From Thalassotalea litorea (lineage in GTDB: Bacteria > Pseudomonadota > Gammaproteobacteria > Enterobacterales > Alteromonadaceae), in the NCBI RefSeq assembly GCF_005843925.1, contig NZ_VCBC01000016.1, positions 1-64,000 of the forward strand: a DNA stretch of 64,000 nt, given 5' to 3'. The position numbers and the translations under genes are program-made. Below are positions 19,561 through 28,888 of this stretch, piece after piece (within the stretch, counting starts at the first letter, position 1; each line of letters starts with the position of its first letter). The notes below the pieces were generated by a model. It had not been told where the DNA came from. It did not search any database and saw only the letters and a program-made list of their open reading frames with translations.

Positions 19561-20106
19561 ATGAAAAGTACTGACAAATTACATGACGAATACACCAACA
19601 GCTACCATGCCAGAGGGCGAGTTCGCGGGTTTAGCCTATTAGAATTGCTAATCGCTCTGGCCATTTTTTCCTATGTATTTTTAGGCATCGCCAAGTTGCA
19701 ATTGCTATTAGCGCATAACACTCAAAGTAACTATCGACAATTATACGCCGCGCAAATTGCCGACGACTTGCTCAATCGTATCGACCGTAACTATGTCGCC
19801 ATCAATGATTACGTCACTCTGGCAACAAGTAATATCAACACCAGTTACGATTGCGAATCGTCTACCTGTAGCAGTGCCGACATCGCCAGAAACGATCTGT
19901 TTACCACTCAAAAGCAATTAAAGTCATTACCCTTTGCCTTGTTAAAAGTCGAAAGCAATAGCAATGGTACAAATGTCAGTATCTATTGGCACCCCAACCC
20001 TCCAGTGGGCGCAAACATCTCATGTCCACAACAGTCTGAAGCCGATTACCACTGCTTGGTAATGCACCGATTTATGACCCCACAATCTTTGGAGGTGAAC
20101 CCGTGA
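19561..20106 (+). CDS. PilV-like minor pilin of the third set
   Basis: A 181-residue prepilin. The motif VRG|FSLLELLIALAIFSYVFLGIAKLQLLLAHN has Glu at +5 after a 23-residue leader. YAAQIADDLLNRIDRN corresponds to the PilV segment that in copies 1 and 2 reads ALAQQRLEQMRN. It is of normal PilV size and lacks the giant extension. Cysteine pairs (YDCESSTCSS, SCPQ...YHCLV) suggest disulfides. It opens a rightward operon pilV-pilW-pilX-pilE-like. Its TGA overlaps the GTG start of the next gene (GTGA). Confidence 0.75.
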   Translation: MKSTDKLHDEYTNSYHARGRVRGFSLLELLIALAIFSYVFLGIAKLQLLLAHNTQSNYRQLYAAQIADDLLNRIDRNYVAINDYVTLATSNINTSYDCESSTCSSADIARNDLFTTQKQLKSLPFALLKVESNSNGTNVSIYWHPNPPVGANISCPQQSEADYHCLVMHRFMTPQSLEVNP

Positions 20107-21056
20107 CTCTGCATAATCGTCGCCTCCACAAAATGAATCCGTTAAAGTTTAAGTCATATCAAAATGGGTTAACACTGATAGAAGTGATCATATCCTTAGC
20201 CATCGCATTACTGGTTCTGTCGTTAGTTATCAACTCATTACTTTCCTTAAACCGAGCATTCGTGATGACAGAGCAGCAAGTGCGCATTCAAGAAAGCTTA
20301 AGGTTTTCGCAGCATCAGTTGCAATTCGCACTCAATCAAAGTCAGTTTTGGTTTCACCTGCAATCTTCAATCGCTTATGCCGGTAGTGTTACCTTGAACC
20401 AAGAGCAAAGCCCGAGTTGCCATAAAGATCAAAGCCTATGGGCATATCAGGTCTGGCAACCAATCGTCGCTCAAAACAATAAGCGAACGAATTATGATTG
20501 CATCAGTGCAAGTAGCTACCGGAACTCGGATATATTAACGATCCGTTATTTACAACCGGCCACCTCAATTGACACTGCGGTGAACCCTTACATCCGATTA
20601 CATCAGACTCAGGCTAAGGTGTTTCGCGGCGAAGACGAGCGCTATGAGATTAATCAGTTCCCCGGAATTGACGCTAAAACCTATGCGGTTATTTCTCAGA
20701 CGTTTTACATCGCCAGTACCGGACGAACATGTAACGGTGCCGCGATACCTGCGCTCTATCGAAAATACCTGGTCAATGGATTGCCAAAAACTGAAGAAAT
20801 AGTCAGTGGCATAGAGCACCTTGAATTGCTGTTTGATATCGACCAGAACCTTGATGGAATAATAGATAACCAGCTGCCCGCTGATCATATTAGCAACTGG
20901 AATTTCATTAAAAGCGTCAGTATTCACCTGATTGCCCGCAGTGAATGTGAACTTGCCGGCCCTGCCACCACCAGGAAATTCAATGTTGCCGACACCCAAT
21001 TCGAATTCTCGGACTCGTTTTTACGGGAGTCATTGGTGTTTACAGTAGCGCTATAG
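20103..21056 (+). CDS. PilW-like minor pilin of the third set
   Basis: A 317-residue PilW-type subunit. The start is GTG 20103, supported by GGAGG (20091-20095) seven bases upstream and by the four-base overlap with pilV. The prepilin motif is YQNG|LTLIEVIISLAIALLVLSLVINSLLSL, with Glu at +5 after a roughly 23-residue leader. The PilW pattern continues with an AFVMTEQQVRIQESLRFSQHQLQFAL helix. A calcium-loop-like DQNLDGIID occurs near residue 260. The closest family is PilW/PilJ; identity to copies 1 and 2 is low. Confidence 0.75.
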   Translation: MTLHNRRLHKMNPLKFKSYQNGLTLIEVIISLAIALLVLSLVINSLLSLNRAFVMTEQQVRIQESLRFSQHQLQFALNQSQFWFHLQSSIAYAGSVTLNQEQSPSCHKDQSLWAYQVWQPIVAQNNKRTNYDCISASSYRNSDILTIRYLQPATSIDTAVNPYIRLHQTQAKVFRGEDERYEINQFPGIDAKTYAVISQTFYIASTGRTCNGAAIPALYRKYLVNGLPKTEEIVSGIEHLELLFDIDQNLDGIIDNQLPADHISNWNFIKSVSIHLIARSECELAGPATTRKFNVADTQFEFSDSFLRESLVFTVAL

Positions 21057-21075
21057 ATAAGGGTAAGGAAAACGA

Positions 21076-21657
21076 ATGCAACTTCAAACGTCGGCGTTCC
21101 ATATAACGAGCATAAGTACAGTTAGCTTAAATACTCTTAACGTAAATACTGCTAACGTAAATACTAATAAATCATCAACGTCTGCTGGCAAACAACCTTC
21201 GCCACAAAAAGGCTTTATTTTGATCACCACCCTGGTATTTCTCCTTATTTTAGGCGTGGTCAGTGGCGCTTTATTTACGCAAATAGTCGCCACACAACAA
21301 CAAGCCAATTTATCTATCAGGCACATTCACCAACTCAATACTCAAAGGAATCTATTTAATCGTGCAAAGCAACACGCACAACAGCTTATTATTCAAGGCC
21401 ATGATTTAACGCAACGAACCACAGGCTATACGCCAGCGGCGTTACAAGCACAACATGACATTTCGCAATGGATCCAAATTCAGTCTAATCACTGGCAACA
21501 TCAGGATGAAATCAGCTATCGCCTTGTCTATATGGGGATGGTCACAAACAGTCAGGCTCAGATCGTGCATTGGTTTACCGTCGAGCAATCTCATCCATAC
21601 TGGCAGTCAACGTCTTTACCGGCCTATTCCGTATCAGTAGTCACTCCGAGTATCTAA
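21076..21657 (+). CDS. PilX-like minor pilin of the third set
   Basis: A 193-residue protein with KG|FILITTLVFLLILGVVSGALFTQIVATQQQ, a hydrophobic N-terminus without Glu at +5, typical of PilX. It is far smaller than copies 1 and 2 and has no beta-helix part. Start ATG 21076 has AAGGA six bases upstream. The leader before the cleavage glycine is about 46 residues and includes a low-complexity stretch (NTLNVNTANVNTN) encoded by an imperfect short repeat. Glutamine and histidine are abundant in the head domain. Confidence 0.7.
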   Translation: MQLQTSAFHITSISTVSLNTLNVNTANVNTNKSSTSAGKQPSPQKGFILITTLVFLLILGVVSGALFTQIVATQQQANLSIRHIHQLNTQRNLFNRAKQHAQQLIIQGHDLTQRTTGYTPAALQAQHDISQWIQIQSNHWQHQDEISYRLVYMGMVTNSQAQIVHWFTVEQSHPYWQSTSLPAYSVSVVTPSI

Positions 21658-21678
21658 CAACATTTTTCAGGTTTACAT

Positions 21679-22266
21679 ATGACAAGGCACTTACCACACA
21701 GACATCTACCACACAGACATCTAGCACAAAGACATCTAACCCAAAGACATCTATCCCTTAGCAAGATACAGAAACAACCAGTAACTTCACCGCCCTTAGT
21801 CGCTCAGAAAATACTTAGTGGGATGTTTAAAGCAAAGCCCCCTTTGAAGGCAACATCTTTAGGATTTAATCTGATAGAGCTGATGATATGTTTGTTAATC
21901 ATGGCGATTATTTTTCTTATCGCACAAGCAAACTTTAATCAGTTATGGCTAAAAAGTCAGCGCCAGCAGGCATTACAATCCTTGTACTCACTCGCCGCGA
22001 TTGAACATGAACTGCTACTTCGAACTGGCCAGTATCAGCAAGATTTAAGCTCACATTTAAGCCAGGCTAGTACCAGGAGTTATCAGTTTGAGATTGCAGT
22101 GAAAACGAAACAATCCCATGGTCACGATCAGTTCATTATCAATGCGATGGCGATAAACGGTCAGCAAAAAGATACCGAGTGTTTACGATTTAGCCTGGAT
22201 TCAAGCAATGCCCGGCAAGCTTTTAACAGTGAAGGTTCACTCAATATGGCATGCTGGCAACCTTGA
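21679..22266 (+). CDS. PilE-like minor pilin with repetitive basic leader
   Basis: A 195-residue prepilin whose pilin core is SLG|FNLIELMICLLIMAIIFLIAQANFNQLW, with Glu at +5, followed by a PilE-type head (a QQALQSLYSLAAIEHELLLRTGQY helix) and one late cysteine pair. Before the cleavage site lie 61 residues starting with five RHLxx units (RHLPH, RHLPH, RHLAQ, RHLTQ, RHLS) encoded by a 15-bp tandem repeat. ATG 21679 has a CAGG ribosome site; an internal ATG at 21823 would give a 13-residue leader but has only a weak site. The gene converges with fimT3, whose stop lies 15 bases away. Confidence 0.7.
   Translation: MTRHLPHRHLPHRHLAQRHLTQRHLSLSKIQKQPVTSPPLVAQKILSGMFKAKPPLKATSLGFNLIELMICLLIMAIIFLIAQANFNQLWLKSQRQQALQSLYSLAAIEHELLLRTGQYQQDLSSHLSQASTRSYQFEIAVKTKQSHGHDQFIINAMAINGQQKDTECLRFSLDSSNARQAFNSEGSLNMACWQP
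21685..21756 (+). repeat. 15-bp tandem repeat (AGACATCTANCNCAN) coding RHLxx
   Basis: About 4.8 copies of a 15-base unit in frame with the pilin leader. The units differ by a few bases, mainly in the last two codons. The repeat lies wholly in the part that prepilin peptidase would remove. Confidence 0.85.
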
Positions 22267-22281
22267 TAATAACCTACGGGG

Positions 22282-22851
22282 TCAATGGCATTGAATGGGA
22301 CTGCCGGGGCTTGTTTCGTAAATACCGTCGGCATCATAATCTCTGGCGATACGCACTCGCCCTGAACGACTAATGACAATTGCCCGGTGATATTTTGATG
22401 AAATGCTTGAGCACAAATACAAGGAGCCATTATGAGCATGAGTAAAACCACTGGCTTCAAATTGCAGGTAATCGGTGCCCTGAAAAGAACGCCAATTCAC
22501 AGAAAACACCGGTGGGGATTGATGTACGGTTCTTATTAAGGTGTCACCCTCGGTAAACTGATGATCTAAGTCTTTATCAACGAAGAGCAAACCACCGTGC
22601 TGCCATGGACCGGAACAACTCATTTTATCGGCGCTCGGGCACAAGGTCACTCGCTGTTGGTAACTCATCGCGCTTTGTCTGGCGAGCTGTAAAATGCTTC
22701 GCCACCGTTCCATCTCGGTTCTCGATAATTGACTTTGATAGATGCCTTTAACACTGGGTACGACAATCATCGATAAAATCATTACCAGAGCAATGACCAC
22801 CATAAGCTCAACCAGATTGACGCCTTTGATGTTGCCACGATTCGTTTTCAT
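22282..22851 (-). CDS. FimT/GspH-type pseudopilin of the third set
   Basis: A 189-residue protein with IKG|VNLVELMVVIALVMILSMIVVPSVKGIY, a nine-residue leader and Glu at +5. The head follows the GspH pattern (WRSILQLARQSAMSYQQRVTLCPS), and the C-terminal third has the FimT sequence LYLCSS-RAIVISRSGRVRIARD. Calcium-loop-like DKDLDHQF and DYDADGIYE occur. Start ATG 22851 follows AGGA eight bases upstream. It is transcribed alone, leftwards, facing the third pilin operon. It most likely supplies the FimU/FimT subunit for that set. Confidence 0.78.
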   Translation of the reverse strand: MKTNRGNIKGVNLVELMVVIALVMILSMIVVPSVKGIYQSQLSRTEMERWRSILQLARQSAMSYQQRVTLCPSADKMSCSGPWQHGGLLFVDKDLDHQFTEGDTLIRTVHQSPPVFSVNWRSFQGTDYLQFEASGFTHAHNGSLYLCSSISSKYHRAIVISRSGRVRIARDYDADGIYETSPGSPIQCH

Positions 22852-22920
22852 CCAGCAAATCCTATTCCTAAGGGTTTCTAACTAACTTAGCCCAAGGAAA
22901 TAAATTCGTTGTAAAAACAC

Positions 22921-22946
22921 AAAACCACGCAGTTTTGCGTGGTTTT
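22921..22946 (-). terminator. Terminator downstream of ispH
   Basis: Inverted repeat AAAACCACGC (22921-22930) and GCGTGGTTTT (22937-22946). Leftwards it is followed by a T-rich stretch. It ends the murJ-ribF-ileS-lspA-fkpB-ispH transcription unit before fimT3. Confidence 0.8.
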
Positions 22947-23008
22947 AGAGAAGACTCCGGAGCCTCGGCACCTTGTCTAATGAGGTTTTTGATTTTGGTT
23001 TTGGTCTG

Positions 23009-23938
23009 TTAGCGTAGTTCGGCCGGCACGGCAAACACCGTGGTTTCTTCTCGACCTGGGTTTTCAACAACCACAGTACCACCGAATTCTTTCAATTTAT
23101 TGACGACATTGGCCACTAAAACTTCTGGTGCAGAGGCACCTGCAGTTACGCCAACTTTTTCGATATCTTTCAGCCAGGAAAGCTCAATATCGTCTGCGCC
23201 GTCAATCAGGTAAGACGTGGTGCCCATTTTCTCCGCCAATTCCCGCAAGCGATTAGAGTTGGAGCTATTTTTCGCACCTACCACTAACAGCAAATCCGTT
23301 TTACTGGCAATTGAACGTACCGCATCCTGACGGTTTTGCGTGGCATAGCAAATATCGTCTTTGCGAGGACCAGCAATCATCGGAAATTTCGCTTTTAAGG
23401 CATCAACCACTTCTGACGTGTCATCAACCGACAAAGTTGTCTGACTGCAGAAAAACAACACATCCGGGTTTTTCACTTCCAATGTTGCCACATCAGCAAC
23501 GGATTCGACCAGATAAATACCACCTACGTCACTTTCGTATTGTCCCATGGTGCCTTCCACTTCGGGATGACCGGCATGCCCAATCAAGATACATTCATGA
23601 TTTTTACGCGACGCGCGGGTCACTTCCATATGGACTTTGGTTACTAAAGGACAGGTGGCATCAAAGACTTTCAAACCGCGATTTTTGGCTTCTTGACGAA
23701 CCGCTTTAGAGACACCATGAGCGGAGAAGATCACGGTATTGTCATCGGGTACTTCGTCGAGTTCATCAACAAAAACTGCACCGCGTTGTTTGAGGCCATT
23801 GACCACAAATTTATTGTGAACCACTTCATGACGCACATAAATAGGCGCGTCAAATAAATCTAAAGCCCGATCGACGATGCTGATTGCACGATCAACGCCG
23901 GCACAAAAACCTCTGGGGTTCGCTAGAATAATTTCCAT
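23009..23938 (-). CDS. ispH: 4-hydroxy-3-methylbut-2-enyl diphosphate reductase IspH (LytB)
   Basis: IspH is the last enzyme of the MEP isoprenoid pathway. It reduces HMBPP to IPP and DMAPP with an iron-sulfur cluster. The start is ATG 23938 ([15 protein letters not shown]; an upstream TTG is rejected), giving 309 residues. The three cluster cysteines are in place: Cys12 (GFCAGV), Cys96 (DATCPLV) and Cys197 (ICYATQNRQ). The substrate residues in VRHEVVHN and [11 protein letters not shown] are also present. It is the last gene of the conserved run murJ-ribF-ileS-lspA-fkpB-ispH. Confidence 0.98.
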   Translation of the reverse strand: MEIILANPRGFCAGVDRAISIVDRALDLFDAPIYVRHEVVHNKFVVNGLKQRGAVFVDELDEVPDDNTVIFSAHGVSKAVRQEAKNRGLKVFDATCPLVTKVHMEVTRASRKNHECILIGHAGHPEVEGTMGQYESDVGGIYLVESVADVATLEVKNPDVLFFCSQTTLSVDDTSEVVDALKAKFPMIAGPRKDDICYATQNRQDAVRSIASKTDLLLVVGAKNSSNSNRLRELAEKMGTTSYLIDGADDIELSWLKDIEKVGVTAGASAPEVLVANVVNKLKEFGGTVVVENPGREETTVFAVPAELR

Positions 23939-23978
23939 AATGGTCTCGTTACCCAACCTTATCTTTGTTTTATCTTAA

Positions 23979-24410
23979 TCAATGGATCTCGACCACATCC
24001 ACTGCGAACGTTATCGCTTGCCCGGCAAGTGGGTGATTAAAATCTACCGTGACAGACAAATCATTCACTTCACGAATAATGCCCGGTAATTCACCGCCTG
24101 GTTGGCTGAAAGTAATAATACTTCCCACTTCCGCTGGGGTGTCACTGTTAAACTTGGTGCGATCCAAATAATGAATGTTATCGGGATTCACTTCACCAAA
24201 GGCATCTTTTGCCTCTAATGTGAATTCTTTACTGTCGCCAGCCTCGAGACCAAGCAGCTCAGCTTCGAACGCCGGTGACAGGCTATTGTCACCCATAATC
24301 ACCTTGGCGGGTTTGTTATTCACCTTAGTGCTGTCGGCTGCAGAGCCATCTGCTAGTTTCATCGTAATGTGCATCAACACGGTAGAATCATTGGCAATAC
24401 TACTCGCCAT
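23979..24410 (-). CDS. fkpB: FKBP-type peptidyl-prolyl isomerase FkpB (SlpA)
   Basis: A 143-residue SlyD/SlpA-type FKBP. The domain opens with VLMHITMKLADGSAADST, and the insert-in-flap region LGLEAGDSKEFTLEAKDAFGEVNPDNIHYLDR is typical of SlpA. The end is VDFNHPLAGQAITFAVDVVEI. It lacks the metal-binding histidine-rich tail of SlyD, which separates it from that paralogue. ATG 24410 is preceded by GGAG seven bases upstream; an in-frame GTG four codons earlier is less likely. Position between lspA and ispH is conserved in gammaproteobacteria. Confidence 0.95.
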   Translation of the reverse strand: MASSIANDSTVLMHITMKLADGSAADSTKVNNKPAKVIMGDNSLSPAFEAELLGLEAGDSKEFTLEAKDAFGEVNPDNIHYLDRTKFNSDTPAEVGSIITFSQPGGELPGIIREVNDLSVTVDFNHPLAGQAITFAVDVVEIH

Positions 24411-24433
24411 ACTTATCTCCACTAAATCTTTTA

Positions 24434-24955
24434 TTAAGCGTTTTTCGCATTACTCTTATTGTCATTGTCGCGGTTGTCACTGTCATTGGTAAATGCTTCG
24501 AAGATCATTAAAGCGGCACCGACAAATATCGCAGAATCGGCTATATTAAACGCCGGCCAATGCTTGTTTCCGACATAGAAATCTAGAAAATCGATGACAT
24601 AACCAAACGCCATGCGATCAATTAAATTGCCCAGAGCACCTGAAATAATCAAGGCATAGCTAATACAGATCAATTTCTCTGAAGGTTTAGCTTTTGCCAT
24701 CCAATACACTAATAGACTACTGACACCAATGGCAATCGCACTGAAAAACCAGCGCTGCCAGCCACCGGCATCTGCCAGAAAGCTAAATGCCGCGCCAGTG
24801 TTATGTACGTACGTAAAATTAAAAAATGGCAAGACTTCAATGGACTGGTATAAGCTCATTGATGCCACAACTAGCTGCTTGGTTAATTGATCCAACACTA
24901 ACATCACAACGGCTAGCCACAACCATTTCAGGCCAGAATCCTTAATATTCATCAT
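24434..24955 (-). CDS. lspA: Lipoprotein signal peptidase LspA
   Basis: LspA (signal peptidase II) cleaves prolipoproteins after Lgt has added diacylglycerol. The 173-residue inner-membrane protein has four membrane helices and the family blocks VLDQLTK, YVHNTGAAFSFL, GNLIDRMAFGYVIDFLDF and FNIADSAIFVG. The last two carry the catalytic aspartates. Two adjacent ATG codons (24955, 24952) are possible starts after an AGGG site. The hydrophilic C-terminal tail (NDSDNRDNDNKSNAKNA) is longer than usual. It acts on BamD, TadD and other lipoproteins encoded nearby. Confidence 0.97.
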   Translation of the reverse strand: MMNIKDSGLKWLWLAVVMLVLDQLTKQLVVASMSLYQSIEVLPFFNFTYVHNTGAAFSFLADAGGWQRWFFSAIAIGVSSLLVYWMAKAKPSEKLICISYALIISGALGNLIDRMAFGYVIDFLDFYVGNKHWPAFNIADSAIFVGAALMIFEAFTNDSDNRDNDNKSNAKNA

Positions 24956-24984
24956 ATTTCCCTGCAAAATCCTTTAACGAATCA

Positions 24985-27807
24985 CTACGCAAATTCGCGA
25001 GTTTCGCCTTCTCCATCGACGTTTGTAATACAACGGCCACATAAATCGTTATGTTCGTCATGCGTGCCTACATCATCGGTGTAATGCCAACAGCGCTCAC
25101 ACTTCTTGCCGTCAGAGGCTTTAATGCTGAGCCACAGGCCATTCAACTCTGTTTCCAGTGCATCTTGCGGTGCACCAACCACTTCGTTTACCGTTGCATT
25201 CGAGGTAATTAACACAAAGCGTAACTCATCGCCCATGGCATTTAACTGCTGTGCCAGTTTTGCTTCTGCATAAAGCGTCACATCCGCTTGCAAGGTTGCG
25301 CCGACGACTTCGTCACGACGAGCTTGTTCAAGCGCTTTGTTCACTTCGGTACGGACAGCGAGCAATGTCAGCCAGTAATCATTGTTTAATTCGGTATCTT
25401 CAGGTAGAGCCTGTAAACCCGTAAACCATTCGCCGGTGAATACAAATTCATCTCGTTCGCCTGGCAGAGCCTGCCAGATTTCCTGGGCGGTGAATGACAA
25501 TACCGGCGCCATCCAACGTACCATAGCTTCTGCAATTAAGTGCAATGCCGTCTGACATGAACGACGGGCATTACTGTCTTCCTTGGCGGTATACTGACGA
25601 TCTTTGATGATATCCAGATAGAACCCACCCAATTCGGTAGTACAGAAGTTCATGATTTTTTGAACAACCGCATGGAACTCATAGTTTTCGTAAGCTTCGA
25701 TGATTTCATCTTGTAACTGTGCGGCTTTGCCCACAACCCAGCGATCCAGTGCCACCATATCGTCAAACGCGACGGTGTGCTTCACCGGATCGAAACCACT
25801 CATGTTCGCTAATAGGAAACGAGAGGTATTACGAATTCGGCGATAAGCATCGGCCTGACGTTTGAAAATCTCGTCAGAGACGGTGATTTCCTGAGTGTAG
25901 TTTACCGAAGCTACCCACAAGCGCAGGATATCAGCACCCAACTTATTGGTAATTTCTGCCGGGGTAATGACATTGCCTAAGGATTTAGACATTTTGTGGC
26001 CTTTAACATCCACGGTAAAACCATGGGTCAAAACCTGAGAATACGGCGCGCTGCCATTCATCGCGACCGAAGACATCATCGAAGACATAAACCAACCACG
26101 ATGTTGGTCACTACCTTCCAGATATAAATCGGCTTTCTTATCAAATTCTTCGCGGGCATCGACAACGGAATAATGGGAGACACCGGAATCGAACCAGACA
26201 TCAAGCGTGTCACTGATTTTGATGTAATCCTGAGCTTCGCTGCCTAGCAGCTCTTCCGCTTCCAAATCAAACCAGGCCTGGATCCCTTCTTTTTCAACAC
26301 GCAATGCCACTTGTTCCATTAACGCGATAGAGTCTGGGTGCAATGCATTGGTGTCTTTGTGAACAAACAACGCAATGGGTACGCCCCAGGTACGTTGACG
26401 GGAAATACACCAGTCTGGACGCCCTTCGACCATGCTTTCGATCCGGCTTTTACCCCAATCTGGGATCCACTCAGTTTTTTCAATCTCGGCAATGGATTGT
26501 TTGCGTAATCCATTTTGGTCCATGCTGATAAACCATTGTGGTGTGGCACGGAAGATGATTGGTGTTTTATGACGCCAGCAATGCGGGTAAGAATGCTCAT
26601 AGGCATGATGATGCATTAACGCACCTTTGTCTTTTAGCACTTCAACAACATTGTCATTGGCTTTAAATACGTGTTGATTGGCAAATAATTCCGTATCGGG
26701 TAAATACACGCCATTCGCACCCACCGGGTTTGCCACTTCCAGATCATAGTGTTTGCCAACGTTAAAATCGTCAACACCGTGGCCAGGAGCGGTATGAACG
26801 CAACCGGTACCTGAGTCCGTTGTGACGTGCTCGCCTAAGATAATCGGCACGGTAAAATCGTAGAATGGATGTTGCACATGCACATTTTCCAAATCTTTAC
26901 CGCTACAAAAACCCAACGCGTGGTATTTATCAATACCGAAACGATCCATGCAGTCTTTAACGAGATCTGTTGCTAAAATCAAACGCTGCGGACCGTGTTC
27001 TGTTTCCGTTTGTACCAGTGAGTATTGCAACTCAGGGTGCACGGATACGGCACGGTTTGCTGGTAATGTCCAAGGGGTTGTGGTCCAGATAACGATACCG
27101 ATTGCACCTTCACCACTGTGATCCTGTGGGTGTGAGAATTTTTCGGCGATATCATCGCTGACAGTAAACTTCACATCGATGGCAGGAGACACTTTATCTT
27201 TATATTCAACTTCCGCTTCAGCCAATGCAGAGCCACAGTCTGTACACCAGTGCACAGGTTTAAAGCCCTGATGCAGGTGACCGTTTTCGGTAATTTTTGC
27301 TAACGCACGGATGATATTTGCTTCGGTGCCAAAATCCATGGTCAGATAAGGCTTGTCCCAATCGGCAAAAACGCCAAGGCGTTTAAAGTCTTCGCGCTGA
27401 CCATCAACCTGCTTTAATGCATAGTCACGGCACTTTTGGCGAAATTCCGCAGAATTTAATTTCTTACCTGGCTTGCCAAACTTTTTCTCGACCACCAACT
27501 CAATCGGCAGACCATGACAATCCCAACCTGGAACATAAGGAGAATTAAAGTCAGACAAGGTCTTGGCTTTAACAATAATATCCTTAAGGATTTTGTTCAC
27601 CGCATGACCAAGGTGAATATTACCATTTGCGTATGGAGGGCCATCATGCAAAATGAATGATTTTTTACCTTTTTTGGCCTGACGGATCTGACCATAGAGA
27701 TCTTTCTCAGCCCATTCTTTTAATGCTTTGGGTTCCCGCTGTGGCAAGTTGCCACGCATTGGGAATGCAGTTTCAGGTAAGTTTAATGTATGTTTATAAT
27801 CACTCAT
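24985..27807 (-). CDS. ileS: Isoleucyl-tRNA synthetase
   Basis: A class I aminoacyl-tRNA synthetase of 940 residues, with an editing domain. The HIGH motif appears as HLGH in [11 protein letters not shown] and the KMSKS motif in [14 protein letters not shown]. The editing domain (about 200-400) includes [13 protein letters not shown] and [15 protein letters not shown]. The C-terminal zinc knuckle has paired cysteines in CERCWHYT and LCGRC. ATG 27807 gives the standard [21 protein letters not shown] start; ATG 27816, overlapping the ribF stop, would add three residues. It is co-transcribed with ribF upstream and lspA downstream. Confidence 0.98.
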   Translation of the reverse strand: MSDYKHTLNLPETAFPMRGNLPQREPKALKEWAEKDLYGQIRQAKKGKKSFILHDGPPYANGNIHLGHAVNKILKDIIVKAKTLSDFNSPYVPGWDCHGLPIELVVEKKFGKPGKKLNSAEFRQKCRDYALKQVDGQREDFKRLGVFADWDKPYLTMDFGTEANIIRALAKITENGHLHQGFKPVHWCTDCGSALAEAEVEYKDKVSPAIDVKFTVSDDIAEKFSHPQDHSGEGAIGIVIWTTTPWTLPANRAVSVHPELQYSLVQTETEHGPQRLILATDLVKDCMDRFGIDKYHALGFCSGKDLENVHVQHPFYDFTVPIILGEHVTTDSGTGCVHTAPGHGVDDFNVGKHYDLEVANPVGANGVYLPDTELFANQHVFKANDNVVEVLKDKGALMHHHAYEHSYPHCWRHKTPIIFRATPQWFISMDQNGLRKQSIAEIEKTEWIPDWGKSRIESMVEGRPDWCISRQRTWGVPIALFVHKDTNALHPDSIALMEQVALRVEKEGIQAWFDLEAEELLGSEAQDYIKISDTLDVWFDSGVSHYSVVDAREEFDKKADLYLEGSDQHRGWFMSSMMSSVAMNGSAPYSQVLTHGFTVDVKGHKMSKSLGNVITPAEITNKLGADILRLWVASVNYTQEITVSDEIFKRQADAYRRIRNTSRFLLANMSGFDPVKHTVAFDDMVALDRWVVGKAAQLQDEIIEAYENYEFHAVVQKIMNFCTTELGGFYLDIIKDRQYTAKEDSNARRSCQTALHLIAEAMVRWMAPVLSFTAQEIWQALPGERDEFVFTGEWFTGLQALPEDTELNNDYWLTLLAVRTEVNKALEQARRDEVVGATLQADVTLYAEAKLAQQLNAMGDELRFVLITSNATVNEVVGAPQDALETELNGLWLSIKASDGKKCERCWHYTDDVGTHDEHNDLCGRCITNVDGEGETREFA

Positions 27808-27815
27808 TGACTTCA

Positions 27816-28763
27816 TTATCCGTTTAGTTCGGCATTTACCAGACTCAGCACAACGCTGCGAGCCTGCTCACTATCTTTTTTAATCTGCTGACCCAATTCG
27901 TCGACCGAATTGAATCGCACTTCCTGTCGCAATTTCTGCAACAGAGCTACTTCGATTTGTTGACCATAAAGGTCACGCTTAAAATCAAAAATATGGACTT
28001 CAAGCTGTTGTCGCTCGCCATTAATGGTAGGTCTGGAACCGATATTGGCAACCCCATAATGGGCTTGACCGGCGACATTGATTTTTACCGCATAAACGCC
28101 ATTAACCGGCGAAACACAGCGCTTTAACAACACGTTCGCGGTTGGAAACCCTAACGTTCTGCCACGCTTATCACCATGAACAACCCGCCCCATAATCGAA
28201 TATGGGCGACCTAACATGCGTTGCGCTTCGTTTAAATCATCGCGATACAGGGCTTCTCGGATCGCGGTGCTGGAAATTCGACAGTCAGCAACCTTATAAC
28301 TCGCAGTATCTGTGACTGAAAAGGCAAACTGCTTACTTGCCTGTTGCAACATCGAAAAATCGCCCTGACGATTTTTTCCAAAACGAAAATCATCACCAAT
28401 GATCAGGTGTTTGATCCCCAATTTGGCAACCAATAAATTTTCAATAAAATCGGCAGCACTCTGGCTGGCAAATTCACGATTAAAATTGACACATATCAGT
28501 CGCTTTACGCCCAATTGGCTTAACAGATGATATTTATCTCGTAATCGGGAGAGTCTCGCTGGTGCATGCTCAGGGTTAAACAGCTCCTGGGGTTGTGGTT
28601 CAAACACCATCACCGCGGGGATCGCATTCAGTTCACGGGCTTTTTCCACAAGCGCTGAGATCACTCGCTGATGTCCTAAATGAACACCATCAAAGTTCCC
28701 AATCGTTAACACACAACCATGGTGCTGCTTACGAATATTGTGAATGCCTCGAACCAACTGCAT
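27816..28763 (-). CDS. ribF: Bifunctional riboflavin kinase / FAD synthetase RibF
   Basis: RibF phosphorylates riboflavin to FMN and adenylates FMN to FAD. The 315-residue protein has an N-terminal FAD synthetase domain of the nucleotidyltransferase fold, with [16 protein letters not shown] as its HxGH-type motif and [15 protein letters not shown] and [10 protein letters not shown] downstream. The C-terminal riboflavin kinase domain (about 185-310) has [20 protein letters not shown] and NGVYAV. It ends by overlapping an alternative ileS start. The operon context murJ-ribF-ileS is conserved. Confidence 0.97.
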   Translation of the reverse strand: MQLVRGIHNIRKQHHGCVLTIGNFDGVHLGHQRVISALVEKARELNAIPAVMVFEPQPQELFNPEHAPARLSRLRDKYHLLSQLGVKRLICVNFNREFASQSAADFIENLLVAKLGIKHLIIGDDFRFGKNRQGDFSMLQQASKQFAFSVTDTASYKVADCRISSTAIREALYRDDLNEAQRMLGRPYSIMGRVVHGDKRGRTLGFPTANVLLKRCVSPVNGVYAVKINVAGQAHYGVANIGSRPTINGERQQLEVHIFDFKRDLYGQQIEVALLQKLRQEVRFNSVDELGQQIKKDSEQARSVVLSLVNAELNG

Positions 28764-28888
28764 CTAAACTGTTTACCTTCTCGCGCCGGAATTTTCTCCG
28801 ACTCAGCGCCTTTACCGTTAAAAACCGACGAATTATATATCAGTGTGCACTAATAATCAGCACATTGGACAAACTAATTCTTACTAAT

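Noticed and set aside
18905..19598. Short minus-strand frames in the divergent pilin region
   Set aside because: Amino acid content is typical of translated non-coding DNA, with no start signals.
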